A stretch of 64,000 bases of DNA from Telmatactis stephensoni (GCA_029948255.1 JALIZF010001668.1:434001-498000), one strand, 5' to 3'; positions 11,550 to 21,712 are shown, counted from the first letter of the stretch. The notes: generated by a model not told the origin, from the sequence alone. Numbers and translations: made by a program.

Positions 11550-12842
11550 TTAATTGGAAGGATCAATATGCTGTAAAATGAGTGCAGGAATTTGTCCCTT
11601 GGCAGTACTCTTGTGTCTTGATTCTTTGTAAGTAATTGTTACGTCATTAACAGTAACAACATCTTGAGGAGATCTGCCAATAAAAGGTGATTGAGGTCCA
11701 TCGATTTCAGCTATCACTGTATAAACAACATTTGGATCAAGCTTGAGAGGTTCATGGAACATAACATTAAAGAATTCATAATACAGGCTAGTTCTAAGTT
11801 CAACATTACTACACCTATGTGAGGAAGACTCATATAAAACATTCTTGTCTTTTTTATAAATAATCAACTCAACATCATAATCTGTGCTTTCTCGTCCAAA
11901 CATTCGTAAACCAACAAGATGGACAGTTTTATTTGTTTTAAAATCAAGAGCTGCAGTTGGACATATATATTCTTGATTTTGAATTTGACCAAATCGTTCA
12001 CGTGGGATTAAATGACAGCCAACATGTCTTCTCTTTCTGTTGAACAGCATTGTTGATGGGCAGATTTTATTAAAGTTTTGCAACAATTCTGTCATTTCTC
12101 CTCTCTTCAAAATTTCACAAGGAAGCACTACTTCAGCAAATTTCTTTTCATCCATGAGAGGAAATCTAATCAATCTGATGATCTCTTCTCCCAGAATTGA
12201 TCGTTTAATTTTACCATTGCTTTCTAAGCCCTGCTCTTTTATTCTCTCTTCAACCCACTGGTCAACAGCATGGAAAAGATCCAACTCATTGATGTTGAGA
12301 CTATCTCTGACAAGAATGTCACACAGCAAATCTCTTGATACATCCAGAAATGACTTGTATGAGAGGGTTTTACGAGTTTCATTGTCAACAATGTTCCATA
12401 CATATTTTTGGAGATCTTCATCGCCCATTTTCTGAAATGCAGGCAAGACACTTAACGCATTATATGGACTAACAAAGTCCTTGCACTTTTCCTTGAGAGA
12501 TGGCATCATGTACTTATCAGCAAGGTACAGCACCTCCTCTACATTACTTCTTTTTATGCTGACTGTATCTGAATGCACATAGCGAAGCATCTCTTGTAGT
12601 CCTTCTTTTGTGCAGTCTGGTAGTTCAATAGTTGATGTAGACTCAGCAAGTGGACCGTAAAACATGGCCTCAAACACAGGACTACTGATGGCCAGCATGT
12701 ACTTGTTGGCTGGAACAGTGACTGTGACTCCATTCGAGTCTACCACCAAGAACTCCACATCACAGAATAAAGACTTCTCGAATGCGTGCTGAGTACGTTC
12801 TTTGATAGAAGACAGTTCAGTCTGCCAGTTTGAAGGCTCCAT
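11550..12842 (-). CDS. BTB-BACK-PHR protein, BTBD1/2/3/6-like (copy 1)
   Basis: A complete intronless 430-codon ORF. Approximate domains: BTB/POZ at residues 20-125 (FCDVEFLVVDSNG, VPANKYMLAISSPVFEAMFYG), BACK at 133-240, and a C-terminal PHR-like domain at 285-428 (VGLRMFGRE, SPFIGRSP). Proteins of this architecture act as cytoplasmic substrate adaptors for cullin-3 ubiquitin ligases, with BTB binding CUL3 and the C-terminal domain the likely target binder (family knowledge). It is somewhat shorter than vertebrate BTBD2/3/6, mainly at the N terminus. The start is supported because the second BTB gene has the same first residues (MEPSNWQT / MESLNWQT) and both have AAGTAAA just before ATG. It stands head to head with the second copy 7.5 kb away. 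Differences between the copies are spread through the protein and neither is broken, consistent with both being functional. The intronless form could reflect retroposition of an ancestor. Confidence 0.92.
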   Translation of the reverse strand: MEPSNWQTELSSIKERTQHAFEKSLFCDVEFLVVDSNGVTVTVPANKYMLAISSPVFEAMFYGPLAESTSTIELPDCTKEGLQEMLRYVHSDTVSIKRSNVEEVLYLADKYMMPSLKEKCKDFVSPYNALSVLPAFQKMGDEDLQKYVWNIVDNETRKTLSYKSFLDVSRDLLCDILVRDSLNINELDLFHAVDQWVEERIKEQGLESNGKIKRSILGEEIIRLIRFPLMDEKKFAEVVLPCEILKRGEMTELLQNFNKICPSTMLFNRKRRHVGCHLIPRERFGQIQNQEYICPTAALDFKTNKTVHLVGLRMFGRESTDYDVELIIYKKDKNVLYESSSHRCSNVELRTSLYYEFFNVMFHEPLKLDPNVVYTVIAEIDGPQSPFIGRSPQDVVTVNDVTITYKESRHKSTAKGQIPALILQHIDPSN

Positions 12843-12910
12843 TTTACTTCTTTAGTGCATCAACTACCCAGCTCTAATAGATGGCGTGGTCTGTCTTGCA
12901 GCAAGTTTAT

Positions 12911-12931
12911 GTAACCTGGCCAAGGCAAGTG
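12911..12931 (-). promoter_or_regulatory. Upstream motif shared with the other BTB gene
   Basis: On the minus strand, about 70-90 nt before the ATG, lies CCTTGGCCAGGTTAC, preceded by TGTAAATCACTTG. The second BTB gene has CTTGGCCAGGTTAC in the same orientation about 95 nt before its ATG, with TGTAAAT upstream as well. Conservation in otherwise diverged flanks suggests retained promoter sequence. The binding factor is unknown. Confidence 0.5.
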
Positions 12932-13044
12932 ATTTACACAGGCAGCCCATTATTTAGCACAAAGCACAGGGAGCCCGGCTTGGTGACTTTATAATGGAAA
13001 CTAGACACTGCGCAGCAGAGCTTACTCGCGCCTAAAAGATGTGC

Positions 13045-13247
13045 TAGTTTGCGAGCAGTCCCACATTTCCCTCCTGAATCAGAAATAAAAAGAAACGAGC
13101 GTTGCGGGATTCCTGTACCGGAAGTATTTCGTTGGGGTCTTGGGAGTGCAAAAGACCCGAACGAAATACTTCCGGTACAGGAATCCTGCAACACTCATTT
13201 TTTTTATTTGTGATTCAGGAGGGAAAAGTGGGACTGCTCGCAGTCTA
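13045..13247. mobile_element. 203-bp fold-back element with 8-9-bp target duplication
   Basis: The arms of about 95 bp are inverted copies (GCGAGCAGTCCCAC .. CGAAGCAATACTTCC-like core .. GTGGGACTGCTCGC), starting TAG and ending CTA. AGATGTGC flanks both sides (13037-13044 and 13248-13255), and a further A makes a possible 9-bp repeat. An 8-9-bp duplication fits hAT- or Mutator-type insertion. It lies about 200 bp upstream of the first BTB start codon. Confidence 0.72.
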
Positions 13248-13351
13248 AGATGTGCGGGCTTTGAGCAAGTATGATAGAAAGTGGATAGTCTGGGGGGATT
13301 GACAGAGGGTGATAGTGAGGTTTTTAACTCGTGGATGCGAAGCATTCTACT

Positions 13352-14565
13352 TAAACTGAATTTGAATCACAGAGTGAATCATTCCAATTTTATTCTCTCA
13401 AGTGATATAAGACTATCCAAGCACCTTATAGTCAAGACAATGTGCTATTGTTTGGGTTGAATGCAGGTACTCTGCAGTGTGGTAGTTCATCTAGACTGTC
13501 CCGTCAAAAAGTACCTGAAATATTTTCCATATGCAGTACTACCTATATACTTGACTACAGTCCAAGCTACAGTGGTATATTCATGACTATAAACTGTACA
13601 CTAGAAACTTTTGATTACTGTACAAATTGGTGAATACAATGCAGTCTTTAATCACACAAAATTATATCTCATTCATAATAACAATTGGTTGTAGTACTGT
13701 AGCCATGTACTGTACCTCAGAGGGTAAAAACTATTTTGCTTCACATGCTAGAAATGCAATCTGATTGCTATGCCTCACCCTCAAGGAACCTGACTTTATT
13801 ATAATGCTGTTGTGGTATATCTTTGTATGCTCTTTGGTTTTCTCTGATAAAATCTACCTGGTATTGGAATTCAGAGACTTTAAGCTCATTTGTAGAACAT
13901 GGAACAAAATTCCACAGTTCACTTAATACTTCTGCTGAACAGCCTATAATTAGATGCACATTGATATCTGTATCACCCAATGCCAATAGCCACAGGTAGC
14001 CCAGTTACCCTGTGAATCAAATAGTTTTTACCATCTGAGGTACAGTACATGGCCACAGTACTACAACTAATTGTTATTATGAATTAGATATAATTTTGTG
14101 TGATTAAAGACTGCATTATATTCACCAATGATGTACAGTAATCAAAAATTTCTAGACAAGTGTACAACAGTCATGAATATACCGAATATACCATTGTAGC
14201 TTGGACTGTACCTGTAGTAAATATGGAAATTATTTCAGGTTCTTGTTTATAACATTAAAAATGTTTGTCAGGATGGTCTAGATAAACTACCATACAGTTC
14301 ATTACCAATGTTCATTATTTGAACTAAGTTATTGATGATGAAATACCATTATTTCTGTGGGCAAATATTAGTGATGTAAGGGACATGGCTCAGTACACAT
14401 GCACTTGGTACCTACAAGTACATTGAACCCAAACAACACCACTTTGTTTTGACTATAAGGTGCTTAGATAGTCTTAAAGGGATCAATAGGACCATGATTT
14501 GTTTCTATATCACTTGACAGAATAAAATTGGAATGATTCACTGCTCTGTGATAATTCAATTATTT
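13352..14565. mobile_element. 1.2-kb fold-back element with long arms
   Basis: The left arm (about 13352-13740) and right arm (about 14010-14565) are inverted copies; for example GTGAATCATTCCAATTTTATT pairs with AATAAAATTGGAATGATTCAC, and GTCCAAGCTAC with GTAGCTTGGAC. The right arm is longer, so the left has a deletion of roughly 150 bp. The loop holds a 72-codon minus-strand ORF (13768-13986, MALGDTDINVHLIIG..) that I do not recognise. Confidence 0.7.
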
Positions 14566-14886
14566 TTAACAGATGACTTGTAGTTTTCCTGGATTTATTT
14601 ATGATGCGTGTATTTCTCGAGACTGGTATTCTTTCTCGATCACGCACATGAAAATATCACTGTTCAAAACAAGACTTTGAAAAAAAACAAAAGCTTTATT
14701 TCCATGTATATTTCTTAAATTCATTATTGACAATAAAAGTACTACGTCTAATGGAACTGTGTGTGGTTCCTGATAGATTCTAGAATGCTTTGGTTAGGTT
14801 TTGAGAAGACCGATTTGAAGTCCCCGCCGTCTTATTTCAAGTACGATCGATGAAGCTTTAAAATCTTCTATGAATCAGCAAAATAT

Positions 14887-14994
14887 TCAACAAGACATCT
14901 CCTCTAGATTTGTAAACGGTAATTCTATCTGACATATGAAAAGAACAACAATAATCACGGAGAAAAAGGCTAAAAACTTACTTCGAAATCTCAT
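14887..14994 (-). CDS. Candidate short type II membrane protein or first exon
   Basis: A 35-codon ORF starts MRFRSKFLAFFSVIIVVLF: a short basic N terminus and then one hydrophobic segment, the layout of a Golgi-type signal anchor. It ends TNLEEMSC then stop. It could be the first coding exon of a type II enzyme, but no clear donor or following exon was found. The track of open frame upstream of this ATG is longer but compositionally unconvincing. Function unknown. Confidence 0.25.
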   Translation of the reverse strand: MRFRSKFLAFFSVIIVVLFICQIELPFTNLEEMSC

Positions 14995-15211
14995 GTCTAA
15001 TGGCGGAGCTTGGTCACTTGAAGCATGGTTGAAGCACCCAGTAATGCATTGCGCGTGTACAGTATTGCGCAAGAATGGCCATTTCGCAAGGCGACAGGAA
15101 ACATTGTCTAAACACAGGAAACCCATGTGTAGGTTCTCTAGTGTGACATGAACTACGACGACGAAACCTGTTGGGAACCTAGACTCGCGCGGCCTGCGGC
15201 CTGGCGCGAGT

Positions 15212-15980
15212 AACAAAACGACACGTTACAGATGACAATCTGTTAATGCCATTAACAATAACAATAACAATATTCCAAGCGCCAGTCTATCTGGTCCGTA
15301 ATGTAACACCGGCCTGAACGTGACGTGTAATTGAATATGTTCAAATTCAAATAATTAACGGTTCGATGTAACGGCACGCGCTAGAGTAGACAAAAGGAGA
15401 GAAGGGCTGAAGCAAACAGAGATCTATCGTTACATGTGTTCCAGCAGCTGCTGGGACACTTAATTTATGCAAACAAGAAATAAAGTTACCTTCGAGGGGA
15501 AACGTAGCTATAGGGAATAAGGAGGAAACTGTCTAATAAATGCATTTTAAACTACCAGGATATAAAAAGCTTCAACTGTAAGAAATTTGCTTTTTTCCTA
15601 CCAAGTTAATGATTAACTGTCCCAGCAAGTGCTGGCACACATAAGTTTAAAACAAGCCGATCATAAATTACCGAATCTTTCATAGAAGTAGCTGATAAGT
15701 GATAAAAATGACGCTCTCTCATTTGGGGTAAACTATCTTCTTTCTCTAAGTGCGGGTTTTAGGGCCCTGAGTTCAAAATAACCAACCAAAAATCGACATT
15801 TTATCAGGGGTACCATAGTTTGCTTCAGCCCTTCTCTTCTTTCTCTCTTCTTACGGGGGCATTTTACACTATTGCGTTACATTCAGGCCGGTGTTAGATT
15901 ACGGGCCAGACAGAATTGGCGCCTGGAATATTATTGTAATGGCATTAACAGATTTTCATCTGTAACGTGATCGTTTTGTT
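15212..15980. mobile_element. 769-bp TIR element
   Basis: The left end AACAAAACGACACGTTACAG matches the inverse of the right end, CTGTAACGTGATCGTTTTGTT, and pairing continues for about 100 bp (ATCTGTTAATGCCATTA; AATATTCCAAGCGCCA; GTAACACCGGCCTGAA). A second inverted pair lies further in (GAGAAGGGCTGAAGCAAAC / GTTTGCTTCAGCCCTTCTC). Non-coding. Confidence 0.75.
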
Positions 15981-16059
15981 TTCATTATAACGTCACCAAG
16001 CCGGGCTCCCTGTGCACAAAGCTCAAAACAACCATTATTTATTTGGCAGCCCCTGTGCC

Positions 16060-17127
16060 AGCATAATAGCTGAGATACACGCAAACTTCACTGAATACTC
16101 TAAAACATGATTTTTGTCACATAAAATTACAACGTACATTTAATGTGCCTTGTAAAGTAATAATAATCGTATTTAAATAAAGCCGTCATTTGGTAGGGTT
16201 TTTTTAATTTTCACCCCCTCCCGAGGGAGACATGGTGTGTTGCCAAAATCCGTAAATCCGCAAGAATAATCGTTTGAAACTGCAAATCCTCTTGGGAAAT
16301 TGATTAAAATCGATCCGCATGTGTGATTTCTGTAATAAAAGCACTTGAAAACTACTATATTTGTAAAAGAATGTTACAATAAATACTTATTTATACATTT
16401 GCATGCCATGCTTTGATATAAGTCATATATAATGTTTGTTCCGCAATGGAATATTGTTAAAGAAAGCGATTTCTTTAGGCACAAGGTACGTTACACATGT
16501 CCACAAGTGGCATGGCCATATAAATTATAGTTTTCATAGGATTATTTCTTCAAATCCGCGATTTTGACCATTGTGGATGAATCCGCAAATCCGTTCCTAA
16601 AAATATCATTATCCGAGAATCCGCACGTAAAAGAAAGCTCAATCCGCCGATCGATCCGCAAACCCCCACGTCCCCATCCCTCCCCACACACTCTCTCTTT
16701 TTTTGGTCTTTCTCTGCACTGACGATAAGGGCTTCTTGAAGCGTGGCGAAAAATCCCAAGAAAAGTTGGGGAGGGGCCGGAGAGGGGGAAATACCAACCT
16801 GGAGGCTCACGTGGCTTCGCCAAAATTCAAGCTAGTTTTTGTGAATGCATGTTTTATTCCCTCGCTTTGCGTCTATAATGCGCACCAATTTTATTGTTCT
16901 TAAAACCTAAACTAGATTTTGCTGGTGTTTTAATTTCAAAGTTTACTTAATCACGGCCGGGTTTGCCGATGCCATTCGACTGATTCAAATGACACTATTT
17001 TTACAAATTCCTCTGTCAAAACTTGAATTATTTTTTGGTGCGTTAAGTTCTATCAAGCGCGTTTTATTCAAAAACCCTTTCATAGAAATCTTTTAAACGT
17101 AGTAACGTTAACAGCAGAAAACCTCAT
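16060..17127. other. No gene; ATCCGCA-rich repeats
   Basis: Two blocks (about 16240-16330 and 16550-16670) carry many AATCCGCAAATCCG-like short repeats on one strand. Small ORFs overlap them in several frames without protein similarity. Confidence 0.5.
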
Positions 17128-17420
17128 TTGTGTAAGTGCGTAGCATAAATTTGCATAGAGTTCCACGCTACATACATCAGGAACCGGAAATAAAATTAAA
17201 TTCTTTTCTTTTCAGGTTTATTTGGTGATGTTTACTGCTATTTAGTTGATATTATTTCCCCAAATATTATGCTTGTACTTTAAAAAAATCATGTCTCCCC
17301 AACCTAAAAACATACAAATATTAGAAGTGAAAGTTATTCTAAAGCAAATTCTATATTTCCGATTCCTGATGCATGTAGCGTGGAACTCTATGCAAATTTA
17401 TGCTACGCACTTGCACATGT
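17128..17420. mobile_element. About 290-bp MITE with ~63-bp inverted ends
   Basis: The left arm GTGTAAGTGCGTAGCATAAA continuing to GAGTTCCACGCTACAT is repeated inversely at the right (ATGTAGCGTGGAACTC .. ATGCTACGCACTTGCACA). The middle is AT-rich. The target duplication is not clear. Confidence 0.75.
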
Positions 17421-18175
17421 TGTGAACAATTTGCGAGTGCAACTGCTAATTAGCGAGTCAAATGGTTGTCTCAATGCAAGTTTTGAGCTGGCATTTGGGT
17501 CAACATCAGTTTTAAGTTTCGGGTCGTTTAATTTTAGTGCTTGTATTTGAATGAGCTGCTGCAATATTGCTGTGTATGTAACAAGTAATGCCCTACTAAA
17601 ACGCCAAGCAAAAATAATCCTGCGTTTTTGAGATTTTCAAAAACAACTTCTGATGTACAAGTTGCATTGCGGAGAAAATGGCTCACAAGAGACATGGAAA
17701 GAAAAAAATATATCTTGACATCGATGAAGAGTTGAAATTCGGCTTTTTCACGTAAGGTAAGTGTATATTTTAGCAATATTTCCACAGTATTCTCGTAGTG
17801 TTATGAGTACTTCGAGTACTGATCAATTTTGCGAGATATTAATTAGAGGAAAACCATTTTTGACGATGTTCGATTTTCGCTATTTTAAAAACGTTGATCG
17901 ATTTAATTTTAACACTATTTAAAAGTTCAATCTTATCCTCATATTTGGTGTAGAAACCAAGTCCATTGGTGCGCATTAAGTTGTCCATTGCGCCAAATGA
18001 AAATGTGCGGTGCGGTCTGAAGAAACTGACTTTAAGGCGTCACCACCTTAATGTGATCGGTCGAGATAGGTCGACTCGACTGTGCTCTAAAGCCTTGCCA
18101 TGACTTAGAGATAATTTATTCAGTCCAATACGAGCTTTTTCGGAACTTCGAGTGTTTGGACTGCAAGGTAAAATG

Positions 18176-18259
18176 TAGCCTCCTATGCAGCCGCTCCTTT
18201 GTGTCACGCGACGCGGATACGCGTCGCGTGACACAAAGGAGCGGCTGCATAGGAGGCTA
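18176..18259. mobile_element. 84-bp perfect palindrome with 9-bp target duplication
   Basis: Two 40-bp arms are exact inverses around a 4-nt GATA loop. The ends are TAGCCTCCTATGCAGC and GCTGCATAGGAGGCTA. GGTAAAATG lies directly outside on both sides (18167-18175 and 18260-18268). The whole can form an uninterrupted hairpin. A 9-bp duplication is typical of Mutator-like transposition (family knowledge). Confidence 0.88.
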
Positions 18260-18728
18260 GGTAAAATGCACTTAGTGAACAGTTCCACTTAATTGACATT
18301 ATGATGCAAAAACATTGACATTACACATTCAATAAATACTAATCATATATTTTTGACGATTGACTGCCTGTTTCATATATTTTAAGTTGTGTTTTGTGTG
18401 TGTGCGTGTTCACAATTACTAAACTCCATGCGTCATTACTAAACTCAAGAGCCGGCAAAGCTCGTACACACATCCATCCCATATTCATCACCCTCAGTAT
18501 ATGCTGTACGTGTATGTGCCGCAGAAATAGGGTATGGATTTTCAGCTTCCAGGTCTGGGGCATGCAGGACCATTCAATTTGCCTTCTCGATCACTTTGGG
18601 AAAGGGTATACCGGAATAAGTCTAATGAGAATTTATACATGTGGAAAAGTTAATCGAGAGAATAGTTAGGAAACCATTAACTGATTTATATTCACCATTC
18701 CTACACATATCCGCCAGATACGAATTAC

Positions 18729-18827
18729 GGTCTTTTCGCACAAGAGCCTTTTCGCACAAGTCTTTTCGAACAAATCTTAGGTCTTTTCGCACAATTCTCA
18801 AGTACAGTGTTTTCGCACAAATCTTAA
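18729..18827 (+). repeat. Short TCTTTTCGCACAA repeats
   Basis: Five imperfect copies of GGTCTTTTCGCACAA(GT/ATC) lie in about 100 bp, and one more (GTCTTATCGCAAAAG) continues after the TTAA element at 20063. The array is split by the insertion at 18828-20058. Confidence 0.75.
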
Positions 18828-20058
18828 GGTGATTCCTCTATAATTGATCCTACCAATGAACTGATATCGCTATAAATTGGATATTTTGTAGATTTTGAGT
18901 TATTTGTCTCGTAGCTAAGAAAAAAAAAACCCGAGTGGGTCACCTTGCTTGTTTTGAAAATATTGCACATCATAGACAAGGGTATTTTAGCGATTTCGCA
19001 CGAACGTTCGATGTATTCCAGCTAATTCTATGCCGTCAGTCATCAGGTCTCAGAAATAATTCCACAGACCCAGAGTTATCAGCCTTTTAGTAAAGAATAT
19101 AAAACAGTGAATTGTCTTGTAAGAAAACCCATTTTAACCACGATAAAGTGCGTTTTAGCATAATTTCTACAAATTATAACAACTTTCGCGCGGAAATGTT
19201 CGATTTTGGACATTTTAGTGCTCAAATACGCACGAAAAACGTCATTTTTTCAATGTTCCTACCAAATATGTTGTGTGAATCATTACAAGAAAACAAGTTT
19301 TGAAATTAAAAATTGGGGTCACCGTGCTCGTTACTGAGAGAGATTATTAAAATTATCATCAAATTTTAAGCACTTTTAGTCGTAATTCGAATGAAAATGC
19401 CGGCAAAGCTAAGTCGTAGTTCTGTGCTTTTTGAACCATGCGCGGAAGACGTGGACGGTGCAAAACAGAGGAATGTTTTGCAAGCGCGCGCTGATATCGA
19501 ATTTGATCGGGCTACCTGTGTTCTTAAACATTTCAATATGTATGGCGGACGCCACGTAGCAGTATTCAAAGCCTTATAACTGAAAATCCAGCACCGCGAC
19601 CTACCCTAATTTCCTACTTTTTCGGCGTATTTTTATCAAAACTAAAATATATCAAATATGTAAAAAAATTCGTTGATAGGTTTTTGAGAAAATCGCGAAA
19701 AATCGTCAAAATGAACCGGTCCGATTCGCGCGTAAGTACAATTGATTTTCATCTTTCAAATGCGAATACTTAGCTTTACCTACAAATAAGTGAGGGCATA
19801 TTACTTTTCATGATACATTGTTCACTTAACATGTCTGAAAGCCTTTTATAGCTTGCAAACACTTACAGGTGCCTAGAGGTCAAACTCTGAAATCTGTTGT
19901 TTTCGTTCGAAATAGCGAGATTTCACTCTTTTCGAGCTATCATAGCACCGTGACCCCCCATTCTCTTTGTTGATTTCATGTTCCCATCTCAAAAATAATC
20001 TATGATGATTTAGTATAGAAAAATTCGTCGATACTGAAAACTCGCGCGAGCCATTACC
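18828..20058. mobile_element. TTAA-flanked element 2, inserted in the TCTTTTCGCACAA array
   Basis: TTAA (18824-18827) is followed by GGTGATTCCTCTATAATTG. At the right end, GGCTCGCGCGAG-type sequence precedes ATTACC and TTAA (20059-20062), so both ends read GGT inward from TTAA. Joining the flanks at one TTAA gives AATCTTAAGTCTTATCGCA, which matches the neighbouring repeat unit AATCTTAGGTCTTTTCGCA. That supports precise insertion. The element is non-coding, with weak internal inverted similarity. Confidence 0.65.
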
Positions 20059-20260
20059 TTAAGTCTTATCGCAAAAGTCCTAAGAACATTTATTCTTTAA
20101 ATAAGTAGCTCAATATCATTTATAAAGATGTTTGCTGGCTTTTTATGGATCGGACAAAGGACTTTTTATTGCAAAAAAAAAATTATGTGAGCGCCAAGGA
20201 AGGCCGGAGCCCGGAAATTTGGGCCTCCTGTGTAAATAGGCCAGGTTACGTTCCAGGTTG

Positions 20261-20274
20261 CTTGGCCAGGTTAC
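20261..20274 (+). promoter_or_regulatory. Upstream motif shared with the first BTB gene
   Basis: CTTGGCCAGGTTAC lies about 95 nt before the ATG of the second BTB gene. A related GGCCAGGTTACG occurs 30 bp earlier, after CCTGTGTAAAT. The same words lie upstream of the first BTB gene. Confidence 0.5.
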
Positions 20275-20369
20275 TGAGGTTACTTTTCGCACTGAACGGC
20301 CTGGCACAGTACAAATCGTGGGTTGAAAGATCGTAGTTCAATTTGATATACATACACTGAAAAAGTAAA

Positions 20370-21662
20370 ATGGAATCTTTAAACTGGCAGACTAAACTGT
20401 CTTCTATCAAGGAACGTACCAAGCACGCATTTGAGAAGTCTTTATTCTGTGATGTGGAGTTCTCTGTGGTAGACTCGAATGGAGTCCAAGTCACTGTTCC
20501 AGCCAACAAGTACATGCTGGCTATCAGTAGTCCTGTGTTTGAAGCCATGTTTTACGGTCCACTGGCAGAGTCTAAATCAACTATTGAACTACCAGACTGC
20601 ACGAAAGAAGGACTAGAAGAGATGCTTCGCTATGTGCATTCAGATGAAGTGAACTTGACTGAAGAAATTCTTGAGGAAGTTCTGTACCTTGCTGATAAGT
20701 ATATTATACCATCTCTCAAAGAAAAATGCAAAAAATGTATTGGTCCATATAATGTGTTAAGTGTCTTGTCTAAAGTTGACAAATTGGCTGATGAAGATCT
20801 CCTAAAACACTTATGGAAAGTTGTTGACAATGAATCTCAAGAAACCCTATTGTCTGACTCATTTGTGAACATACCAAGAGATTTACTGTGTCAAATTCTT
20901 GTCAGAGATACTCTTGACATTAAATATGAGACATTTCTTTTTGGTGCAGTCAATGAATGGGCAGAAAAGAGAATAAAAGAGCAGGGCTTAGAAAGCAATG
21001 GTGAAACTAAACGAGCTATTCTTGGGGAAGAGGTAATCAAACTGATTAGATTTCCCCTGATGGAACAAAATGACTTTGCTGAAGCTGTACTTCCTTGTGA
21101 AATATTGAAGGGAACTGAAATAACAGAACTAGAAAAGAGCATCAATAACATTTCTCCAGTGACAGATATGCCTTGTACAAGTAAAAGACGTGTAGGATGT
21201 CGTTTGATTCCAAGTGTACGGTTTGGTGACATTGATTTAATTGGAGGAATTCCAAGTGCAGCTATTGATTTTACGACAAGTAAAGCTGTATATTTTCTTG
21301 GTGTTAGAATGTTTGGCATGGATGAAATAAAGTACAATGTTGATTTGACTCTTTCCAAAAATGATGAAACACTTTCAGAAACTAACTCCTCCTATGAATG
21401 TCTTGAAAGTACAGTTGAAGAGGGCATCTACTATGAATTTTATGATATTTACATTGACAAGCCTGTCAAGCTTGACCCAGGTGTGGTGTATACAGTGGAA
21501 GCTGAATTTTATGGACCTCCATCACCTTTTATTGGAAGATTTCCTAAAGATGTTGTTACTGTTGATGATGTAACAATTACTTATAAAACCCCAATGCACA
21601 AGAGTACTGCTAAAGGTCAAATTCCTACACTTATCTTACAGAAAATCCATCCTTTGGGTTGA
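20370..21662 (+). CDS. BTB-BACK-PHR protein, BTBD1/2/3/6-like (copy 2)
   Basis: A complete intronless ORF of 430 codons with the same layout as the minus-strand gene at 11550: BTB (about residues 20-125, FCDVEFSVVDSNG, ANKYMLAISSPVFEAMFYG), BACK (about 133-240), PHR-like (about 285-428, PSPFIGRFPKD). The expected role is a cytoplasmic CUL3 adaptor (family knowledge). The BTB and the extreme C terminus (HKSTAKGQIPxLIL) are the most similar parts between the copies. The BACK-PHR linker and several PHR loops have diverged, as expected if target binding changed. The gene is divergently oriented relative to copy 1. A polyadenylation signal follows 45 nt after the stop. Confidence 0.92.
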   Translation: MESLNWQTKLSSIKERTKHAFEKSLFCDVEFSVVDSNGVQVTVPANKYMLAISSPVFEAMFYGPLAESKSTIELPDCTKEGLEEMLRYVHSDEVNLTEEILEEVLYLADKYIIPSLKEKCKKCIGPYNVLSVLSKVDKLADEDLLKHLWKVVDNESQETLLSDSFVNIPRDLLCQILVRDTLDIKYETFLFGAVNEWAEKRIKEQGLESNGETKRAILGEEVIKLIRFPLMEQNDFAEAVLPCEILKGTEITELEKSINNISPVTDMPCTSKRRVGCRLIPSVRFGDIDLIGGIPSAAIDFTTSKAVYFLGVRMFGMDEIKYNVDLTLSKNDETLSETNSSYECLESTVEEGIYYEFYDIYIDKPVKLDPGVVYTVEAEFYGPPSPFIGRFPKDVVTVDDVTITYKTPMHKSTAKGQIPTLILQKIHPLG

Positions 21663-21706
21663 ATGTAAGAGTGTTAGCCTAGCTAGTGTAGATGGGAGAC
21701 AGTGGT

Positions 21707-21712
21707 AATAAA
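21707..21712 (+). terminator. Likely polyadenylation signal of BTB copy 2
   Basis: AATAAA lies 45 nt after the stop codon in AT-rich sequence. The position is plausible for a short 3' UTR. Confidence 0.5.

Larger units (their letters stand above)
12935..16055. repeat. Outer inverted repeat enclosing several fold-back elements
   Basis: The sequence around 12940-13000 (GGCAGCCCATTATTTAG .. CACAGGGAGCCCGGCTTGGTGAC) recurs inverted at about 15983-16055 (GTCACCAAGCCGGGCTCCC .. CCATTATTTATTTGGCAGCCC). The arms are about 60-70 bp with small differences. The enclosed 3 kb holds the 13045-13247, 13352-14565 and 15212-15980 elements. It may be the ends of one composite element or a small inverted duplication. 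Confidence 0.6.

Noticed and set aside
12040..12435. 131-codon plus-strand ORF inside BTB copy 1 (and minus-strand ORFs inside BTB copy 2)
   Set aside because: Shadow frames of the BTB-BACK-PHR coding sequence.
14887..15216. Full 109-codon ORF as one protein
   Set aside because: The upstream half has no domain or sensible composition. Only the MRFRSKF.. start looks plausible, and only weakly.
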